64,000 nt of DNA from Mesostigma viride (Eukaryota > Streptophyta > Mesostigmatophyceae > Mesostigmatales > Mesostigmataceae). This document shows positions 61,378 to 64,000 of this stretch, piece after piece. The stretch is taken from positions 1,506,590 to 1,570,589 of the forward strand of contig RPFO01000132.1 of the NCBI GenBank assembly GCA_009746045.1, given 5' to 3'. The notes under the pieces were generated by a model, which was not told where the DNA came from, did not search any database, and saw nothing but the letters and a program-made list of their open reading frames with translations. Every line of letters begins with the position of its first letter. Within the stretch, counting starts at the first letter, position 1. Position numbers and translations under genes: made by a program.

Positions 61378-62649
61378 CCTGTGAGGTGAACACCTGTGAA
61401 TTTTCCCGTGTCATTGTGTTTAACTAACACTGTCCTGCCAGTGGTGTTAAACTTTAGGATGGTGGCTGGCCCATGCCAGGTACCCACCTTGCCTAGTCCC
61501 GACTCCTTGTAGAATAGGACCTGATCCCCTTCTCTGAAGGTGGGACGTGGATGCTTTGCATCCTTGACAGCTAACCTGCTAGCTGTCTGTGCTCGCTGTG
61601 CGTTGTATAGGGCTAGTACCTCAGGTGGATAAATGCCTGCATGCAATCCATCTGGTGTAATGACCACCCCTTGTGGGGTTTTCATGAGTGGCCTCCTGTT
61701 GAGGACTTGGCACAACCTGGTGGACCACAGAGCTCTGTCAGCATATGACCCACTGTCAGCCAGCAGATTGCCATCTTCTTTGGCTACAAGGGTTTTAATG
61801 GACCTGATGGCCCTTTCAATAATGCCTTGCCTCTCATGATCTTCTAGCCCAGCCAGATCAATAGCCTCACACCCTGGTTCATTGGCAAGACACGTGAACT
61901 GCTGATCCAGTAACAATGCCTCCACAGGGTAGTACCTGGCCTGAGCAATCAAGAGAGCCCTGAGCAACTGTGTCTTGTCCATTCCAGGTAATGGTTCAAT
62001 GGTTGTGTACCTTGACCATGCATCTTTAAGTGCCAAGTAAGATTGTCCTTTGATATGAAAGACATCTCCTACCACCCTGCCCTTGCTCTTAGGTGGGGTA
62101 GCTACATGCCACTTAGGGGGTTTGGGTGCATTGAACTGACAATGCTGGCAGTGGGATCTGACCACCTGGCATGCACGTCTGAGTGCTGCCCCCCCTATTG
62201 CTGCTGCCACCACCTCTGCACTCACTTCATGCCCATAAAGGAAATGCAACTGCAAAGCAAGCTCCTGAAAACTGATCTGAGCATCCTCTGCTGGGGACAC
62301 TCTGCACACCTTGGGAACCATAGATGTGAAGGTTGGTTTAGAGACATAATCTTCTGAAACCAGCTGTAGCACCTTTCCAGAACTGCTCACTGCTCTGACA
62401 GTGGGGCATGCAGATGAAAGAGGTGAAGCAGGCACACTCAAGCCAGCATGAGAGGGAGACTCACACTTCTTGCCGTAAGGAGGCCGCTTGCAGTCCTTGG
62501 GGTCACCGTGGGGCGGCCCGTGGCACTTGTGGCACAGGACGTCCAAATGCCCCAGCTCGTCCACGTTCTTGCGGCAGGTGGGCCGCAGGTGGTACTTCAT
62601 GCCACAGCGGGTGCACCGCTGAGAAGACTTGTCCTCCTTGTCCTGCTTC

Positions 62650-62717
<68 letters not shown>

Positions 62718-63965
62718 GCTGTTGCTGTTGTTGTTGTTGTTGCTGGAGCTGCCCCCCTTGGAGGGAGACTGCCCCTTACCCTTGCCCTTGCCCCAGCCCC
62801 TGCCCTTGCCCTTGCCCTTGCCCTTGCCCTTGCCCTTGCCCTTAAACATTTGTCCCAGCAGGGACTTGACTTCTGCCATAGTGACAGGTCTCTTGCTCCT
62901 GTCTTCCCTCTCCCTATCCTCCTCCTCCCTCTCTTCCCCCCTGACCCTCTTTACAGAGGTGCCCATGGCCCCCTGGCTAAGGGGAGCCAAGGCCAGCTTG
63001 ATATAATCCAATGCCTCCTTCATGTCCTCCCAGTACTTTGCCATTCCTGTGGCAAGCATAGCGTAGGTGTTTTTGTCAAGTTTGAGTTTCTCAAGGAAGG
63101 AACGCAGCAAGAACTTGTGATCTAGCTGCTGGACATCAGGACGTGCTTTGATGGCTAGCTCATATTTCTTTGTCTCAGCCACATAGTCCACTGATGTGAC
63201 CCTGTATTCCTCTACCCACCTGAATGCCCCATAGATGTCCACAGATGAGGGGGTGGAGAGGAGGTCAGTTAGCTCCTTCATGAAAGCCTCCCAAACTGCC
63301 CTAGCCTGCGTGTCCTGCCACTTGGGATACCTACGCTGGAAGACAAGAATGAGATTCTGAATCTGAGAAGAGGACTGATGGTAGAAATCCCCCTGCATGA
63401 GAGATCCAAACCAATTCTTGACATTCAGTTCCTCCCTAGCCAGCTGCAGAGAGAGAAGTGCATGATTCCCCTGCTCCCTAGTATACCCCTCAGGCAGCCC
63501 CCTGACATTAATCCTATCCACAGGACGGTTTTCATTGTAAGTGGGCAACCTAGAGGGGGATGCAGGGGGAGAGGGAGAAGATGGTGTTGCTGCTGCAGCA
63601 TTCACAGGAGAGACCTGCTGAGAGGGAAGTGCTACTTGAGTGAGCTGAGCAGGATGGGCAAACATGGGCTGTGTAGGAGGGTTAGACAACATAGGGGTGG
63701 GCTGGGTGGGGGTGTGAGTGTGTGTCACTTCCCGCCTCCTGCTGCGGGCCTCCTCCCAATCATGGAAGGTGGGAGAGAGGGACACTTCATCGTCAGTAGG
63801 GTTAGTAAGATCATGATGCAACCAGGTAGGCAGAGTTAGCCACCTACCCGCCCCCTCAGGATGGCGTTGTGCAGGAGCTCCAGCAAACGCACCAGACGCA
63901 CCCTGCTGCCCTGCACCCTCCTCCCTGAGAGGAGAGCCTGCAGGGCAGGCAGCAGGTCGTCGCAC
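61374..63965 (-). CDS. copia-2 gag, zinc fingers and integrase polyprotein (5' end off-window)
   Basis: The frame is open across 863 codons and beyond a GTG at 63965. Order: Pro/Thr-rich leader; gag helical domain (about residues 160-330); Lys-Gly repeats from (CCCTTG)n; poly-Asn from (TTG)n at 62648-62745; Cys-x2-Cys and Cys-x2-Cys ... Cys finger pairs; then integrase. The integrase has a His-x3-His ... Cys-x2-Cys zinc module and catalytic Asp (Gly-Asp-Val-Phe-His-Ile), Asp (Leu-Leu-Leu-Asp-Gln-Gln) and Glu (Gly-Ile-Ile-Glu-Arg-Ala-Ile). A C-terminal Phe-Arg-Glu-Gly-Asp-Gln-Val-Leu-Phe segment is the SH3-like GKGY-type end. No break is seen. Confidence 0.85.
62648..62745. repeat. (TTG)n trinucleotide repeat coding poly-Asn
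   Basis: About 33 TTG/TTGCTG units on the + strand read as AAC (Asn) in the copia-2 polyprotein. It is in frame and probably length-variable. Confidence 0.9.
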
Positions 63966-64000
63966 ACCCTGCGTGTGCCCGCTTGGAGGTTGGGCAGGCC

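Overview
The window looks like nuclear DNA from a eukaryotic alga, most likely a chlorophyte. The evidence is split genes with GT-AG introns, helicase-associated (HA) domain exons, a PAT-like tyrosine-recombinase retrotransposon, Ty3/gypsy and Copia LTR elements, LINEs with TTAA-repeat tails, and a fragment of a nucleocytoplasmic large DNA virus (giant virus). The species assignment is inference. No rRNA, tRNA or CRISPR array was seen. Coding density of ordinary host genes is very low.

Region 1 (1-22.4 kb) is the 3' end of one host gene on the + strand. Three exons (1130-1251, 3282-3423, 22260-22352) join in phase into consecutive HA-domain sequence ending at a stop. Two 24-bp minisatellites lie in the introns. 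The last intron is about 18.8 kb. It holds a (CTTA)n microsatellite, a repeat family on both flanks, and a PAT-like retrotransposon on the - strand (about 5230-20545) with split direct repeats A1 / B1-A2-B2. The reverse transcriptase of that retrotransposon is broken by about 9.8 kb of giant-virus DNA (8.28-18.12 kb). The viral piece carries a major-capsid C-terminal half, an A32-type packaging-ATPase C-terminus, an AEP primase domain, several unknown genes, and an 896-bp inverted duplication. It is itself hit by a TTAA-flanked piggyBac-like element (8863-10205) and a hAT element (11268-12647).

Region 2 (22.5-39 kb) is a nest. An ORF1-only LINE is interrupted by a TTAA-type DNA element (T2). 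T2 is interrupted by a complete Ty3/gypsy retrotransposon (23333-35465, target duplication ACTTG). The chromodomain of that retrotransposon is in turn interrupted by a second copy of the same TTAA element (T1).

Region 3 (39-51.2 kb) is a LINE graveyard on the - strand. It has several 5'-truncated copies with target duplications, a LINE reverse transcriptase split by two adjacent TTAA elements (T3 and P2), a hAT fragment with a BED finger, a LINE 5' end with 169-bp monomers, and a second PAT fragment.

Region 4 (51.2-64 kb) holds a second gypsy element with a viroplasmin-like ORF upstream of gag. It is broken by a gag-only Copia-like element. On the - strand there is a divergent Copia-like element whose domain order reads gag-integrase-protease-RT-RNase H. 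Its 5' end runs off the window.

Most proteins here are mobile-element or viral, and most are broken. The main value of the window is the readable order of nested insertions and the giant-virus remnant inside a host intron.
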